Below, piece by piece: positions 40,899 through 55,069 of a DNA stretch of 64,000 bases. The notes under the pieces are model-generated. The model saw only the letters and a program-made list of their open reading frames with translations. It did not search any database and was not told the DNA's origin. The DNA is from Bacillus pumilus (lineage in GTDB: Bacteria > Bacillota > Bacilli > Bacillales > Bacillaceae): the NCBI RefSeq assembly GCF_003431975.1, contig NZ_CP027116.1, forward strand, positions 124,001 through 188,000, read 5' to 3'. The position numbers were made by a program, and so were the translations under genes. Within the stretch, counting starts at the first letter, position 1. The number at the start of each line of letters is the position of its first letter.

Positions 40899-41501
40899 AT
40901 GAAAAGTCGGGATTTAGTTCGTTTTTTCTTCTCTGTGCTAGCTGTTGGAGCGGTTATTACAAGCGTGGTAGGCTTTGCGCTGGAGTGGGGGAAATATCAG
41001 AAGCTTTTTATATCGTTTGAAATACTAGAAATCGCCTCTGTGTTGTTTTGGTTCATTGGTGTAGGGATGATCTTTAGTGTTATTAGTCAGATGGGGTTTG
41101 TTGTATTCTTGACGGTGCACCGGTTTGCGTTAGAGATATTCCGATCGCATTCTTTATGGAATACCATTCAGCTGTTTCTTGTGATCTTTGTGTTGTTTGA
41201 TTTAGCTTACTTGCGATTTTTGTTTTTCGGAGAGAATGAATCATTTCTTCCATATTTGTGGCTGCCTGTCTTTGTTGGTGTGTTCGCAATCATTGTGGCT
41301 TACTTTAAACAGCAGCAGTCCTCTAAGAAAACATTTGTTTCCGCAATGTTTCTCATGGTCGTCATTACGTCGTTAGAATGGTTCCCGGCGCTTAGAGTCA
41401 ATGAAGAGGACTGGCTGTATTTAATGTTATTCCCGCTATTAGGCTGTAATGCGTTTCAGCTGTTAGCTATGCCACGGTTTTCAAAGGCGAAAGCTACTTA
41501 A
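40899..41501 (+). CDS. kbaA: KinB signalling pathway activator KbaA
   Basis: A 200-residue integral membrane protein with about six hydrophobic segments and the conserved [19 protein letters not shown] and [17 protein letters not shown] blocks. In B. subtilis KbaA is required for the KinB sensor kinase to feed the Spo0A phosphorelay. The start is ATG 40899 ([11 protein letters not shown]), giving the B. subtilis length; the upstream in-frame ATG would add 29 residues with no counterpart. Its last 8 bases overlap the convergent pdaB gene. Confidence 0.88.
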   Translation: MKSRDLVRFFFSVLAVGAVITSVVGFALEWGKYQKLFISFEILEIASVLFWFIGVGMIFSVISQMGFVVFLTVHRFALEIFRSHSLWNTIQLFLVIFVLFDLAYLRFLFFGENESFLPYLWLPVFVGVFAIIVAYFKQQQSSKKTFVSAMFLMVVITSLEWFPALRVNEEDWLYLMLFPLLGCNAFQLLAMPRFSKAKAT

Positions 41502-42267
41502 CTTCCGATGACTTTGTTTTGGTATTGGAGATCAGTTCGCCAACCGTCACATTCTTTAAGTTCTTTTCTTTAATTTGTTTCAAAATAGCTGGTAAAGCTT
41601 GAGCGGTTTGGGTTGCTGAATCTGAGGCGTGAAGGAGAACGATGTCTCCGCTCTTCATTCGATCATTTACATTCTGAACAATCTGGTCGACGCCTGGATT
41701 CAGCCAATCCTGTGAATTGATACTGTAATGGACAACGGTATAACCATACTGTGTAGCAATCTTTAATGATTTTTCGTTAAATTGGCCAGTTGGCGGTCTT
41801 AATAGTTGAATGTCATCTAGTCCAAGCTTTTGAAAGGTGTTTTGTGCTCGAACAAGATCCTGCTTAATTTCACTATCTTCAAGCTGGCTATAATTTTTAT
41901 AAGCATAGCCAAGGCTTCCGATTTGGTGGCCGTCCTCTCTAATTTGTTTGACGATATCAGGGTGACGCTCAGCCCAAGAAGCAGACAGAAAGAAAGTGGC
42001 GTTCTTTATATCGTACTCTCGAAGGACATTTAAAATAGGAACAGCCTTCTCATCTCCCCAGCCGATATTAAAAGTGAGGGAGACATGTTTTGAGGAAGAC
42101 TCACCTTTATAAATAGCTCGGGGGCCTTGTTCTGTTTTAAATACCGACAGCGGCGGTGCCTTTTGTACATAAAAAAAGGTTGCAGCTGCAAGGGCTGCTA
42201 CAAGAATAATGACAACTTGCTTCAGCCGTTTAATTGGCAACACGTATAATCGACTCAATTCAAACAA
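41494..42267 (-). CDS. pdaB: Polysaccharide deacetylase-like sporulation protein PdaB
   Basis: A 257-residue NodB-fold protein with an N-terminal membrane anchor around residues 17-32. In B. subtilis PdaB is needed to maintain spores late in sporulation. Motif 1 reads [11 protein letters not shown]: the usual first aspartate of TFDD, which acts as catalytic base, is Asn (codon AAT). Motif 2 ([12 protein letters not shown]) also lacks the standard HSxxH. RPPTGQFN and LLHASDS follow. This suggests reduced or altered catalysis. A sigma-G-like promoter lies upstream, and the 3-prime end overlaps kbaA by 8 bases. Confidence 0.9.
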   Translation of the reverse strand: MFELSRLYVLPIKRLKQVVIILVAALAAATFFYVQKAPPLSVFKTEQGPRAIYKGESSSKHVSLTFNIGWGDEKAVPILNVLREYDIKNATFFLSASWAERHPDIVKQIREDGHQIGSLGYAYKNYSQLEDSEIKQDLVRAQNTFQKLGLDDIQLLRPPTGQFNEKSLKIATQYGYTVVHYSINSQDWLNPGVDQIVQNVNDRMKSGDIVLLHASDSATQTAQALPAILKQIKEKNLKNVTVGELISNTKTKSSEVK

Positions 42268-42296
42268 CTCCTGCCTTGTCCGAGATTGTTACTTGA

Positions 42297-42325
42297 TTGT
42301 ATGCAGGACAAGGGTTTGTGATGCA
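42297..42325 (-). promoter_or_regulatory. Candidate sigma-G promoter of pdaB
   Basis: Minus strand: TGCATC (42325-42320), a 16-bp spacer and CATACAA (42303-42297) resemble a sigma-G promoter. An 8-bp inverted repeat, CCTTGTCC (42274-42281) and GGACAAGG (42306-42313), brackets the -10 box. Confidence 0.45.
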
Positions 42326-42361
42326 CAATAAAACTATTTCAAAAAAAGTTTTGAAAAGCCG

Positions 42362-42391
42362 TTGACCGATAGAATGTTTTCGTGATATATT
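42362..42391 (+). promoter_or_regulatory. rRNA operon promoter P1
   Basis: TTGACC (42362-42367), an 18-bp spacer and TATATT (42386-42391). This is the upstream one of two tandem promoters, the usual Bacillus rrn arrangement. Confidence 0.7.
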
Positions 42392-42457
42392 ATTAATCGT
42401 CGCTGACACACAGTGACAAACACAAAACGCTTCGGGAAATAAACTTGAAAAAAGTTG

Positions 42458-42487
42458 TTGACATAAGATGAAGCAAAATGTTATATT
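42458..42487 (+). promoter_or_regulatory. rRNA operon promoter P2
   Basis: Consensus TTGACA (42458-42463), an 18-bp spacer and TATATT (42482-42487), 96 bp downstream of P1, feeding the rrn leader. Confidence 0.8.
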
Positions 42488-42512
42488 ATTAAAGCCGCTA
42501 AGAACGGCGAGA

Positions 42513-42635
42513 TGATCTTTGAAAACTAAACAAGACAAAACGTACCTGTTAATTCGAGTTTTTATAAAAAAATCCTATGATACATCATAGGTAGTCAGTC
42601 AAACGCTGACGAAAAACAAAACTTCGGTTTTGTAC
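42513..42635 (+). other. rrn leader: boxA and 16S processing stem
   Basis: A boxA-like TGATCTTTGAAAAC (42513-42526), the binding site for NusB-S10 antitermination, opens the leader. Bases 42522-42542 (AAAACTAAACAAGACAAAACG) pair almost perfectly with 44209-44230 beyond the 16S end, forming the long stem cut by RNase III during 16S maturation. With P1 and P2 this accounts for the gene-free stretch before 16S. Confidence 0.75.
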
Positions 42636-44195
<1,560 letters not shown>

Positions 44196-44208
44196 ATGGA
44201 GCAGCGTG

Positions 44209-44297
44209 CGTTTTCGTCTTGTTTAGTTTTGAAGGATCATTTCTTCAAAACATGTCTCTAGCGAGACAGGATTGTTCTTTGAAAACTAGATAACAAT
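44209..44297 (+). other. 16S-23S spacer: processing arms and boxA
   Basis: The spacer contains no tRNA. It holds the downstream arm of the 16S processing stem (44209-44230), a second boxA-like TGTTCTTTGAAAAC (44273-44286), and AAAACTAGATAACAAT (44282-44297). The last is the exact complement of 47321-47336 downstream of 23S and forms the 23S processing stem. Confidence 0.7.
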
Positions 44298-44367
44298 AAG
44301 TAATACATTCACATTGAATGCAATGCAAAGTTCATCACACATAGTGATTCTTTCTAAAGTAAGAAAT

Positions 44368-47297
<2,930 letters not shown>

Positions 47298-47359
47298 TTA
47301 TTCTAATGTGAAGCATGAACATTGTTATCTAGTTTTGAGAGAACATTCTCTCCATCAGG

Positions 47360-47475
47360 TTTGGTGGCGATAGCGAAGAGGTCACACCCGTTCCCATACC
47401 GAACACGGAAGTTAAGCTCTTCAGCGCCGATGGTAGTTGGGGGTCTCCCCCTGTGAGAGTAGGACGCCGCCAAGC
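47360..47475 (+). rRNA. rrf: 5S ribosomal RNA
   Basis: 116 nt, TTTGGTGGCGATAGCGAAGA to GGACGCCGCCAAGC, with terminal stem TTGGTGGCG/CGCCGCCAA and loop C sequence CGAACACGGAAGTTAAG. It lies 62 nt after 23S in the same operon. Confidence 0.96.
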
Positions 47476-47517
47476 TTTTTGTTTATATCCTTCCAATGGA
47501 AGAAGTTACTTTATCAT

Positions 47518-47592
47518 TCCGCAGTAGCTCAGTGGTAGAGCTATCGGCTGTTAACCGATCGGTCGTAGGTTCGAGTCCTACCTGCGGAGCCA
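47518..47592 (+). tRNA. tRNA-Asn (GTT)
   Basis: A complete cloverleaf of 75 nt with anticodon GTT in GGCTGTTAACC, T-loop GGTTCGAGTCC, acceptor TCCGCAG/CTGCGGA and an encoded CCA. It is co-transcribed behind 5S. Confidence 0.96.
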
Positions 47593-47593
47593 T

Positions 47594-47666
47594 GCTTCCA
47601 TAGCTCAGTAGGTAGAGCACTTCCATGGTAAGGAAGAGGTCAGCGGTTCGAGCCCGCTTGGAAGCT
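47594..47666 (+). tRNA. tRNA-Thr (GGT)
   Basis: 73 nt, anticodon GGT in TTCCATGGTAAGGAA, acceptor GCTTCCA/TGGAAGC with discriminator T. The 3-prime CCA is not encoded and must be added by the CCA-adding enzyme. It is separated from tRNA-Asn by one base. Confidence 0.95.
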
Positions 47667-47687
47667 TTCCTCTAAATGTTGATCTGA

Positions 47688-47722
47688 CAAGGTTTCTCGA
47701 TGATGAGAAGGCTTTTTTTGTT
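47688..47722 (+). terminator. Terminator of the rrn operon
   Basis: TTCTC and GAGAA form an apical stem around GATGAT, with AAG/CTT below it across a small internal mismatch, followed by a long T-run. It ends the rRNA-tRNA transcript. Confidence 0.65.
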
Positions 47723-47997
47723 TTTCTTTAAAATGTTGAACTCGCTCAATTATCAGTAGACTCATGAAAAAGGAAGCTTTGTATCAGTTTTCTACATATT
47801 CCTTCTTTTTGTTCTTGATTCTTCAGCACCTTTCTTATATTCTTACTAAAGTGATGATATCCTCTCTAACAAAAGACTCTGTACGTTCCTCTTTTCCCCC
47901 GAAAGTGAAGCATTGTTTATTTTTTTCTTCTTCATCTCCAGGTTTGATTGCTCTTCCTTTCCATGTACGGTATGTGTATAAAAAAGGAGTAGATGGT
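47723..47997. other. Gap before the SulP gene
   Basis: T-rich sequence between the rrn terminator and the transporter start. It stays open in the transporter frame, but the encoded peptide is low-complexity, has no counterpart in SulP proteins and lacks a convincing ribosome-binding site. I see no confident promoter or RNA structure in it. Confidence 0.5.
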
Positions 47998-49437
47998 TTG
48001 AAAGATTTATTTGTAAAACAAGAATGGTTTGGACATGTGCGTCAGGATGTGTTGGCGGGTATTTTAGTTGCTCTGGCTTTAATTCCTGAGGCGATTGCGT
48101 TTTCGATTATTGCGGGCGTTGATCCGAAGATTGGATTGTATGCTTCGTTTTGTATTGCGATTGTGATTTCGTTTGTTGGTGGACGACCGGGTATGATTTC
48201 GGCTGCTACAGGAGCTATGGCTCTTGTTATGGTGAACTTGGTTGCAGATCATGGATTGCAATATTTGTTTGCAGCGACGATTTTAACAGGTCTGATTCAG
48301 ATTGTGTTTGGACTCTGCCGTGTTTCTCGTCTGATGAAATTTATACCGAGATCCGTAATGGTTGGTTTTGTGAATGCACTGGCTATTATGATCTTCATGG
48401 CTCAGCTTCCACATTTCGTTGGAGAATCAATGGCCATGTATATCATGACAGGTGGTGCCTTGTTGATTATTTATTTATTGCCGATGGTGATAAAAGTGAT
48501 ACCTTCCCCACTCATTGCGATTATTGTCATGACGATTATAGCTGTATTTGGACATATTGATGTTAGAACAGTTGGTGACATGGGAGAGCTTCCTAGTTCT
48601 TTACCTGCTTTTCTGATTCCTCAAGTTCCGTTTAGCTGGGAGACACTTGCTATCATTTTTCCTTATTCGTTAGCACTTGCGATGGTCGGTTTACTTGAGT
48701 CCCTTTTAACTGCACAGATTGTTGATGATATGACGGAGACGTCAAGTCGTAAGAACAAGGAAGCGAGAGGTCAAGGGATTGCCAATGTGGTTGCAGGATT
48801 CTTTGGTGGTATGGCTGGTTGTGCGATGATTGGTCAATCAGTGATTAATACGAAGGCAGGCGGGCGTGGACGGCTTTCTACTTTTGTAGCAGGTGCATTT
48901 TTAATGGTCCTCATTTTTGTACTTGGTGATGTTGTCGTTCAAATTCCGATGGCTGCTCTTGTGGCTGTGATGATTATGGTCTCCGTTGGGACATTTGATT
49001 GGAGTTCCTTTCAGCAATTAAAAAAGAATCCGAAAACAGATTCTATTGTCATGATTGTCACAGTCGTGACTGTGGTGTTGACTCATGATTTATCAAAAGG
49101 GGTTTTTGCAGGTGTGCTGCTTAGTGCAGTATTCTTTGTAGCGAAAATATCGAAGCTCCTTATTACCTCTACAGAAAGCCAAGCAGGTACTTGGGTGTAT
49201 CGAATTAAAGGGCAAATTTTCTTTGCTTCTGTCACTGATTTCATTCAAGCGTTCCATCAGAAAAAAGATCTACAAGCCGTTGTGATTGATTTGTCTGAAG
49301 CACGTATATGGGATGAATCTGGCGTGGCAGCGATAGAACGTGTAAAGGAAAAGTATCAAGCAGCTGGAGTACAGGTAGACGTAATTGGAATGGATACATC
49401 AAGTCAAAAGCTTGTAAATCAGGTGAATGGTTCTTAA
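47998..49437 (+). CDS. ybaR: SulP-family anion transporter with STAS domain (YbaR-like)
   Basis: A 479-residue SLC26/SulP transporter. The N-terminal Sulfate_transp region has about 10-14 membrane segments and the family sequence [22 protein letters not shown] cytosolic STAS domain follows (about residues 385-475, with [16 protein letters not shown]). SulP members move sulfate, bicarbonate or other anions; the substrate is not predictable. I use TTG 47998 ([13 protein letters not shown]), 8 nt after AAAAGGAG, matching B. subtilis YbaR, and not a longer frame from 47764. ybaS follows 58 nt on. Confidence 0.87.
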   Translation: MKDLFVKQEWFGHVRQDVLAGILVALALIPEAIAFSIIAGVDPKIGLYASFCIAIVISFVGGRPGMISAATGAMALVMVNLVADHGLQYLFAATILTGLIQIVFGLCRVSRLMKFIPRSVMVGFVNALAIMIFMAQLPHFVGESMAMYIMTGGALLIIYLLPMVIKVIPSPLIAIIVMTIIAVFGHIDVRTVGDMGELPSSLPAFLIPQVPFSWETLAIIFPYSLALAMVGLLESLLTAQIVDDMTETSSRKNKEARGQGIANVVAGFFGGMAGCAMIGQSVINTKAGGRGRLSTFVAGAFLMVLIFVLGDVVVQIPMAALVAVMIMVSVGTFDWSSFQQLKKNPKTDSIVMIVTVVTVVLTHDLSKGVFAGVLLSAVFFVAKISKLLITSTESQAGTWVYRIKGQIFFASVTDFIQAFHQKKDLQAVVIDLSEARIWDESGVAAIERVKEKYQAAGVQVDVIGMDTSSQKLVNQVNGS

Positions 49438-49495
49438 AAAAATTCGGTTTGTTACAATAGAAAAGGTAAGAAAGTGAAGGATGGAGGTGGCCGGC

Positions 49496-50461
49496 ATGCT
49501 TGTGCGTTTGAACCAAGTGCTCGGCCGGATGATGCCGCTTATTACGCCTATTAGTGTGTTAATTGGTGTATTATTGGCGTCCTATTTAAAGGATTTCACG
49601 TTTTTGGTACCATGGGTATTTGCCGTTATGACTTTTGCAGGGAGCTTGTCGTCTACTTTTTCAGCTTTAAAGCATACGGTGATGCACCCATTGCCTTTGA
49701 TTTTGTCGTTTATGATATTGCATATGCTGATGCCCCTTTATGCATGGTCAGCGGGGCATCTAATATTTGCGGGTGATTCCATGACGATCACCGGTTTGAC
49801 GCTTGCAATGGTCATCCCCACAGGTGTGTCTAGTTTAATATGGGCGGCGATGTATAAAGGAAATGTTGGATTAACGTTATCCATCATTTTAATTGATACG
49901 TTGCTTTCGCCATTGATTGTGCCAGCCAGCTTGGCACTCTTCATCGGTACACAGGTCCATATGGACATGGTGGCGATCATGAAAGGGCTGTTCGGTATGG
50001 TGGTGTTGCCATCTATTTTAGGGATGCTCGTACGTCAGTATGCAAAGCCGTCGGTGACGAAAACAATTAGTCAGACCCTGTCTCCTTTTTCAAAATTAGG
50101 CTTGTTTGTTGTCGTATCGATTAACAGTTCTGTTGTTGCGCCATATTTGCGGGAACTGGATGCCGCATTTTTTAGCAAAGCAGCGACTGTGTTTTTCATT
50201 GCGATGAGTGGCTACGCATTTGCTTGGTTGATCGGCAAGGCAATGAAATGTAATCAAGGGGAGATTGTGGCCATTGTGTATACGGGTGGCATGAGAAATA
50301 TTAGTGCGGGGGCTGTGCTGGCTATTAGCTTTTTCCCGCCTGCTGTTGCTGTCCCTGTTGTGATTGGCATGCTGTTTCAACAAGTCCTTGCTGCTTTATT
50401 TGGTTATTTACTCAATCGTTTTGAGCTGAAAGCGCCTGCTGTGTCTAAATCTTTATCATGA
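49496..50461 (+). CDS. ybaS: Bile acid:sodium symporter (BASS) family transporter YbaS
   Basis: A 321-residue membrane protein with about ten hydrophobic segments. Family blocks include MVIPTGVSSLIWAAMYKGN and GGMRNISAGAVLAISFFPP. Bacterial BASS proteins carry organic anions such as pantoate with sodium; the substrate here is unknown. The start is ATG 49496, 5 nt after GGAGGTGG; the in-frame ATG at 49481 overlaps that site. It is co-oriented with ybaR and convergent with namZ over a shared terminator. Confidence 0.85.
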   Translation: MLVRLNQVLGRMMPLITPISVLIGVLLASYLKDFTFLVPWVFAVMTFAGSLSSTFSALKHTVMHPLPLILSFMILHMLMPLYAWSAGHLIFAGDSMTITGLTLAMVIPTGVSSLIWAAMYKGNVGLTLSIILIDTLLSPLIVPASLALFIGTQVHMDMVAIMKGLFGMVVLPSILGMLVRQYAKPSVTKTISQTLSPFSKLGLFVVVSINSSVVAPYLRELDAAFFSKAATVFFIAMSGYAFAWLIGKAMKCNQGEIVAIVYTGGMRNISAGAVLAISFFPPAVAVPVVIGMLFQQVLAALFGYLLNRFELKAPAVSKSLS

Positions 50462-50496
50462 AAAGACCTCCATTCTATTGAGATGGAGGTCTTTTT
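50461..50496. terminator. Bidirectional terminator between ybaS and namZ
   Basis: AAAAGACCTCCAT and ATGGAGGTCTTTT are perfect complements around a 9-nt loop, with T-tails in both directions. Confidence 0.93.
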
Positions 50497-50501
50497 GTGT
50501 G

Positions 50502-51749
50502 TTAATAGATGAGATATTTCTTCCGCTTCTTTTCGAACGTTTTGAGGTCATGCTGATAGCGTTTCATGATGTGTTTGATGGAAGTGCCTTGATTGATTTC
50601 TTCTTTGATCCAGCTATTTCCGATGAGTTTATCAAAGCTACCTGTTTGAAGGAACTGAAAATCTTTTGGATATAGATCATGTATGGCTTTGATGATGGAT
50701 AACCCTGTTTTTACCGCTTCGAATGAAGAGCGGTCTGTGACGTATAGCTGCACACCGTGTGATAGTGTGCCGGCATGTTTAGAAAAAGTAGGGGTGAATG
50801 AAACGGGTCTAAACTGTACGCCTTTTAGTTTTAGCTGGTTTAAATGATCTGCTAGTTCGTTGCTATTGATATATGGAGCACCAATAAGTTCGAACGGTTT
50901 TGTCGTTCCTCTGCCTTCGGAGACGTTTGTGCCTTCAATTAATCCTGTGGCGGGATATACAAAGGTGCTATCAACTGTCGGCATATTAGGAGAAAGAAGG
51001 ACGAATGGTAGCTTCGTGTCATCAAATGTCATGGAACGCTTCCAGTTTTTCATTTTGATCACTGTGACATCAGCATTGATATGAAACTCTTTGTTAAAGA
51101 ATGTTGCTAGCTCACCAGTGGTCATTCCATGTCTTAATGGTATTGGATAGAGTCCCACAAATGAAGCGTGTTCAGGTTCTAAGACTGGCCCTTCTATTTT
51201 TAGTCCGCCAATGGGGTTTGGACGATCTAGGACAACGAAGGAAATGTCGTTTTCTTTAGCGGCTTCCATCGCAAAGGCCATCGTGTAAATATAGGTGTAA
51301 TAACGAGCTCCAACGTCTTGAATATCAAACAGCAAAACATCTACATTTTGGAGCATATCAGGAGTTGGTTTTCTTGTTTTTCCATAGAGAGAGTAAACAG
51401 GAAGTCCTGTTTTTTCATCTGTGTAGGATTCGACGCCTTCTCCTGCTTGTGCATCGCCGCGCACACCATGTTCAGGTCCATATAGAGCAGTAAGCTTGAT
51501 ATTTGGGTGCTCAAATAGGAGATCGACACTGCTTTTCATATTTGAATCAATGCCAGTTGGGTTGGTAATGAGACCGACTTTTTTTCCTTTTAACCATGAG
51601 AGGTTGCTTGAGAGTAGTGTTTCAATTCCTGTTTTGACTGCTGCTTTTTTTCCTTTTGTGTCTGTTCGTCCTTGATCTGCGGGAGAGGCGGCGGTCAATG
51701 TACTCATGATCAGAATGCTTGCGAATATCAGGCTAGCTGTTTTTTTCAA
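50502..51749 (-). CDS. namZ: Exo-beta-N-acetylmuramidase NamZ (DUF1343)
   Basis: NamZ (B. subtilis YbbC) cleaves non-reducing MurNAc from peptidoglycan fragments. It has 415 residues: a Sec signal peptide (MKKTASLIFASILIMSTLTA, cut near ASP), then the GH171/DUF1343 domain with GLITNPTGID, YGPEHGVRGDAQAGE, FDIQDVGARYYTYIYT and NPIGGLKIEGP blocks. It is secreted. Last gene of the minus-strand muropeptide-recycling operon, 11 nt after nagZ, with AATAGGAGGGA upstream. Confidence 0.92.
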   Translation of the reverse strand: MKKTASLIFASILIMSTLTAASPADQGRTDTKGKKAAVKTGIETLLSSNLSWLKGKKVGLITNPTGIDSNMKSSVDLLFEHPNIKLTALYGPEHGVRGDAQAGEGVESYTDEKTGLPVYSLYGKTRKPTPDMLQNVDVLLFDIQDVGARYYTYIYTMAFAMEAAKENDISFVVLDRPNPIGGLKIEGPVLEPEHASFVGLYPIPLRHGMTTGELATFFNKEFHINADVTVIKMKNWKRSMTFDDTKLPFVLLSPNMPTVDSTFVYPATGLIEGTNVSEGRGTTKPFELIGAPYINSNELADHLNQLKLKGVQFRPVSFTPTFSKHAGTLSHGVQLYVTDRSSFEAVKTGLSIIKAIHDLYPKDFQFLQTGSFDKLIGNSWIKEEINQGTSIKHIMKRYQHDLKTFEKKRKKYLIY

Positions 51750-51760
51750 GAGAATCCCTC

Positions 51761-53680
51761 CTATTTGATTTGTCTCCCTTTTAAGCTGAGTCCATAGCCG
51801 AATGGATATAGAGTTTGATTTGGATGAGTGACAGATGGGATATCAACAGGCAGTTTTCCTTTAGGTGATGCAGCGCCAAATATCACTTCTAATCCAGCAG
51901 GAATATTTGGCTGATTGAATTGTCCGTTTGAGTAGCCTTTAAAACCGTAAACGGCTAGTATGGCATCAGCCTCCTCAAAATTTGCCGCATCGTAAGGATT
52001 TCTTAGGCTCATGATGACCAATTTTTTGTTTTGTGCTGCTGCTTCTTTCATGACAGCACGAGGGAAGGCGGTAGCCCATTTTTTCGGATCCTGAACATTG
52101 TCATCAATTACTCCATCATTCACAGCTGGGTCATTTTGGACAACGTAAGACCCGGTAATTATATAGTCAGCTTCTTGAATCAGTTTGGCTGTTTCTTTGG
52201 TGAAGGTCTTATCCGCAAACGCATATGACTGAATACGTACAGGCTTGACTCTTTTTTTCTTGATCAGAGAGTCAATCGTGACTGACATTGCTTTTGTCTG
52301 ATCTTCGTAAGGTGCCATGACTAAGATCTGGTCATTCTTTTTAGGCTTGAAAGGTAGGGTCTTATCGTTGTTTTTAAGTAGGGTGATTCCTTCACGTGCC
52401 ATTTTTTGTTCTGCTTTCCGGTGCGACTTTTTCCCAACGATTTGAGCGGCTTTTTTGATTTTTTTCTCAAGGCTGATTGGTTTTTTGGAAGATATGATGC
52501 CTCGTTTGATCTTTAGTTGAAGAATTTTTTCGACAGAATGGTTGATTTGAGACATCGGAATTTCTTTCTTTACAATCGACTGTTTTACAGCATCAAACAC
52601 GTTCTCTAGGTTTCTTTCTGTTTTTAAAGATGTGACTGGTGCTGGCATGAGAGCGATGTCGACACCTGCTTTAATGGCCATCACCACGGCTTCTTCTTGG
52701 CCGAAGTTATCTGCAATCGCTTTCATATTGAGGGCATCTGTTACCACAACGCCTTGGAAGCCCATCTCTTCTTTTAATAAGTGTGTGATGACTTTTTTTG
52801 ATAAGGTTGCTGGAACCATTATGTCCTCGCCATCTTTTTTGCTTTTGTACGTTGTGTCGTCAATGGCTGGGAATTGAACATGAGCAGTCATGACCATATC
52901 CGCACCACCATTGATCGCTTGTTGAAATGGATACAGCTCCACCTTTTTTAGACGATCTAAGTCATGTTCTACGAGTGGCAAACCGTAGTGACTATCGACG
53001 GCTGTATCACCATGTCCCGGGAAATGCTTTAGTGTGGAAATGGTTTTTTCCTTTTGAAGTCCCTTCATGGTTTGAAGACCAAGCCTGGTGACAAGAGTAG
53101 GATCAGAGCTAAAGGAACGGACACCAATGACGGGGTTGTTTGGGTTGTTATTCACATCAAGAACAGGAGAGAAGTTAGTATTGATTCCTAGTGCGTTTAA
53201 TTCTTTGCCGATGATTTTTCCTGTGTCATATGCATTTTTCTTGCTTCTAGAGGCACCAATCGACATATTTCCTGGGAAATGTGTTCCCTTTTGTAATCTT
53301 GTGACGATTCCACCTTCTTGATCAATTGAAATGAATAATGGAATCTTTGGTGATGCTTTTTGAAATTCATGGGTGAGTTTGACGGTTTGTTTCGTATCAG
53401 TGACATTTTCGGCAAATAAGATGACACCGCCAAGATGATATTTTTCTACAAGGTGGGAAACTTCTTGATTCATCTTTGTTAAGCCTGTAGGTGCGGATTC
53501 ATCTTTTGTTTGCCAATTACGAAAGTCTGGCATGAGCATTTGACCTATCTTTTCATCCAGAGACATGTTTTGTACCATTTGTTTGGCGGTTGGAAGAGGA
53601 GCAGAGCTAACCTTTTCTGTTGGAATGGAAGAGGTTAGCAGGGCCAAAACTAGAGCAGCGGGGAAGAGAGCTTTCAACAT
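51761..53680 (-). CDS. nagZ: Exo-beta-N-acetylglucosaminidase NagZ (GH3)
   Basis: NagZ (YbbD) releases GlcNAc from the non-reducing end of muropeptides. It has 639 residues. The signal peptide ends near VSSA (about residue 27), so it is exported, as in B. subtilis. The GH3 barrel carries [14 protein letters not shown], with Asp229 and His231 forming the Asp-His dyad typical of NagZ. The nucleophile is in VVTDALNM (about residue 315). The second GH3 C-terminal domain is complete. It lies between amiE and namZ with 13- and 11-nt gaps. Confidence 0.94.
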   Translation of the reverse strand: MLKALFPAALVLALLTSSIPTEKVSSAPLPTAKQMVQNMSLDEKIGQMLMPDFRNWQTKDESAPTGLTKMNQEVSHLVEKYHLGGVILFAENVTDTKQTVKLTHEFQKASPKIPLFISIDQEGGIVTRLQKGTHFPGNMSIGASRSKKNAYDTGKIIGKELNALGINTNFSPVLDVNNNPNNPVIGVRSFSSDPTLVTRLGLQTMKGLQKEKTISTLKHFPGHGDTAVDSHYGLPLVEHDLDRLKKVELYPFQQAINGGADMVMTAHVQFPAIDDTTYKSKKDGEDIMVPATLSKKVITHLLKEEMGFQGVVVTDALNMKAIADNFGQEEAVVMAIKAGVDIALMPAPVTSLKTERNLENVFDAVKQSIVKKEIPMSQINHSVEKILQLKIKRGIISSKKPISLEKKIKKAAQIVGKKSHRKAEQKMAREGITLLKNNDKTLPFKPKKNDQILVMAPYEDQTKAMSVTIDSLIKKKRVKPVRIQSYAFADKTFTKETAKLIQEADYIITGSYVVQNDPAVNDGVIDDNVQDPKKWATAFPRAVMKEAAAQNKKLVIMSLRNPYDAANFEEADAILAVYGFKGYSNGQFNQPNIPAGLEVIFGAASPKGKLPVDIPSVTHPNQTLYPFGYGLSLKGRQIK

Positions 53681-53693
53681 CGAATTCCTCCTT

Positions 53694-55049
53694 TTACTTA
53701 AAAGATTCGTAGATGGCGGTCATGATGCTTCCATAAGTACCAGTTGGGAAAAGGTCACCTTCAAATTGATTTGGATTGGTTTCAGGTGAAACGACAGGTG
53801 AATGTTTTTTATTTGTCAGTAAGGCGATACCTAGATTGTGTTTTGGATCAATCAGCGTCATCGTTCCGGTCCATCCAGTATGTCCATAGGCTTCGTTGCT
53901 TGCATATTTTCCAAACATCCATTCCATGTCAGTATGGCCGTTTTTTCGCCAGCCTAGCCCGTAGGTTGGGTTTGTATCAGAGGAGGCTGTAAAAAGATCG
54001 ATAGAAGCTTGATCAAAGATGGTTGTGTTTCCATAGCCTCCTTTGTTAAGCATGAGCTGGAGCAGCACAGCCATATCTGAGATGTTAGAGAAAAGTCCCG
54101 CATGGCCTGAGATTCCCGCCATTGAGTAATAGGCTTTCTCGTCGTGGACTTCGCCTAGCAGGGTGTACCTGCGAATGTTTTCAAAATCAATGACACCATC
54201 TCTTGTATTGCCAAGTCGTTCGGTTGCTGCAAAGTGCTTCGGCTTGAATCCTTTTTGAAGTGGATTAAACATCGTATGTTTGAGACCTAGCGGCCGATAA
54301 ATCGTCGACTCTACATATTGATCAAGTGGCATACCGGTTTTTTTCTCGATGATCATGCCTAACAGCATGTAATCAATGTCACTATAAATATGCTCAGTGC
54401 CTGGTTTGTATTGAAGAGGCACCTTTGGCAGCCATTTCATCGTCGTCTTTCTATCTTGAGAGAAAAAGGAGCCGGCAGCCTCTTTGCTATAAAATAAGAC
54501 ACTGGAAGGTAGACCAGCAGAATGGGTAAGCAGATCTTTTACACGAAGCTGATCTTTACCAGGTATCTTTGCATCTGGTTCATCTTTAAAATCTGGCAGG
54601 ATGGCTTGTATTTTTTCGTTCACGTCTAGTTTTTGTTCGTAGACAAGCTTTTGCAGAGCATAGTTGGTCGCATACATTTTGGTGTTGGACGCAAGGTCGA
54701 ACAGTGTATTTTTCTTCATTTTCTTATATGATTTGAGTTCGGTTGTGCCGTCGTATTTTTGTCTGTAGCCATAGGCTTTTTGGTGGACGATCATTCCGTC
54801 TTTGATAATGATGAGTGCGGCTCCTGGAAATCCTGCTTTAATATCGTTTTGAATCATGTGATCAACCTTCCTAAGCTGCCTGGAAGAAAAACCTACTTGT
54901 TCTGGGCGTTTTGCGTTTTTTAAGACGGGATATTCTTCAGGTGCTGTTTTAGACAAAGACGATACAGGATGGGCGCTAGTTGCAAATGTTTGTGCTGGTA
55001 ATCCAAGGAGCATGAGCAGACTTGTCATTAAGAGAAAGTATTTCTTCAA
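53694..55049 (-). CDS. amiE: N-acetylmuramoyl-L-alanine amidase AmiE
   Basis: AmiE (YbbE) removes the stem peptide from MurNAc, making MurNAc available for uptake. It has 451 residues and a beta-lactamase-type serine hydrolase fold. The signal peptide [20 protein letters not shown] ends around TFA. Catalytic SNTK gives Ser121 and Lys124, YSD in [13 protein letters not shown] supplies the tyrosine motif, and GHTGWTG the third motif. It is exported. Fourth gene of the operon, 20 nt after murP. Confidence 0.93.
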   Translation of the reverse strand: MKKYFLLMTSLLMLLGLPAQTFATSAHPVSSLSKTAPEEYPVLKNAKRPEQVGFSSRQLRKVDHMIQNDIKAGFPGAALIIIKDGMIVHQKAYGYRQKYDGTTELKSYKKMKKNTLFDLASNTKMYATNYALQKLVYEQKLDVNEKIQAILPDFKDEPDAKIPGKDQLRVKDLLTHSAGLPSSVLFYSKEAAGSFFSQDRKTTMKWLPKVPLQYKPGTEHIYSDIDYMLLGMIIEKKTGMPLDQYVESTIYRPLGLKHTMFNPLQKGFKPKHFAATERLGNTRDGVIDFENIRRYTLLGEVHDEKAYYSMAGISGHAGLFSNISDMAVLLQLMLNKGGYGNTTIFDQASIDLFTASSDTNPTYGLGWRKNGHTDMEWMFGKYASNEAYGHTGWTGTMTLIDPKHNLGIALLTNKKHSPVVSPETNPNQFEGDLFPTGTYGSIMTAIYESFK

Positions 55050-55069
55050 GAGTTTAGACCTCCTATTGC

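Noticed and set aside
47764..47997. 78-residue N-terminal extension of the SulP transporter
   Set aside because: The peptide is low-complexity with no SulP counterpart. TTG 47998 has a good Shine-Dalgarno and gives the expected protein length.
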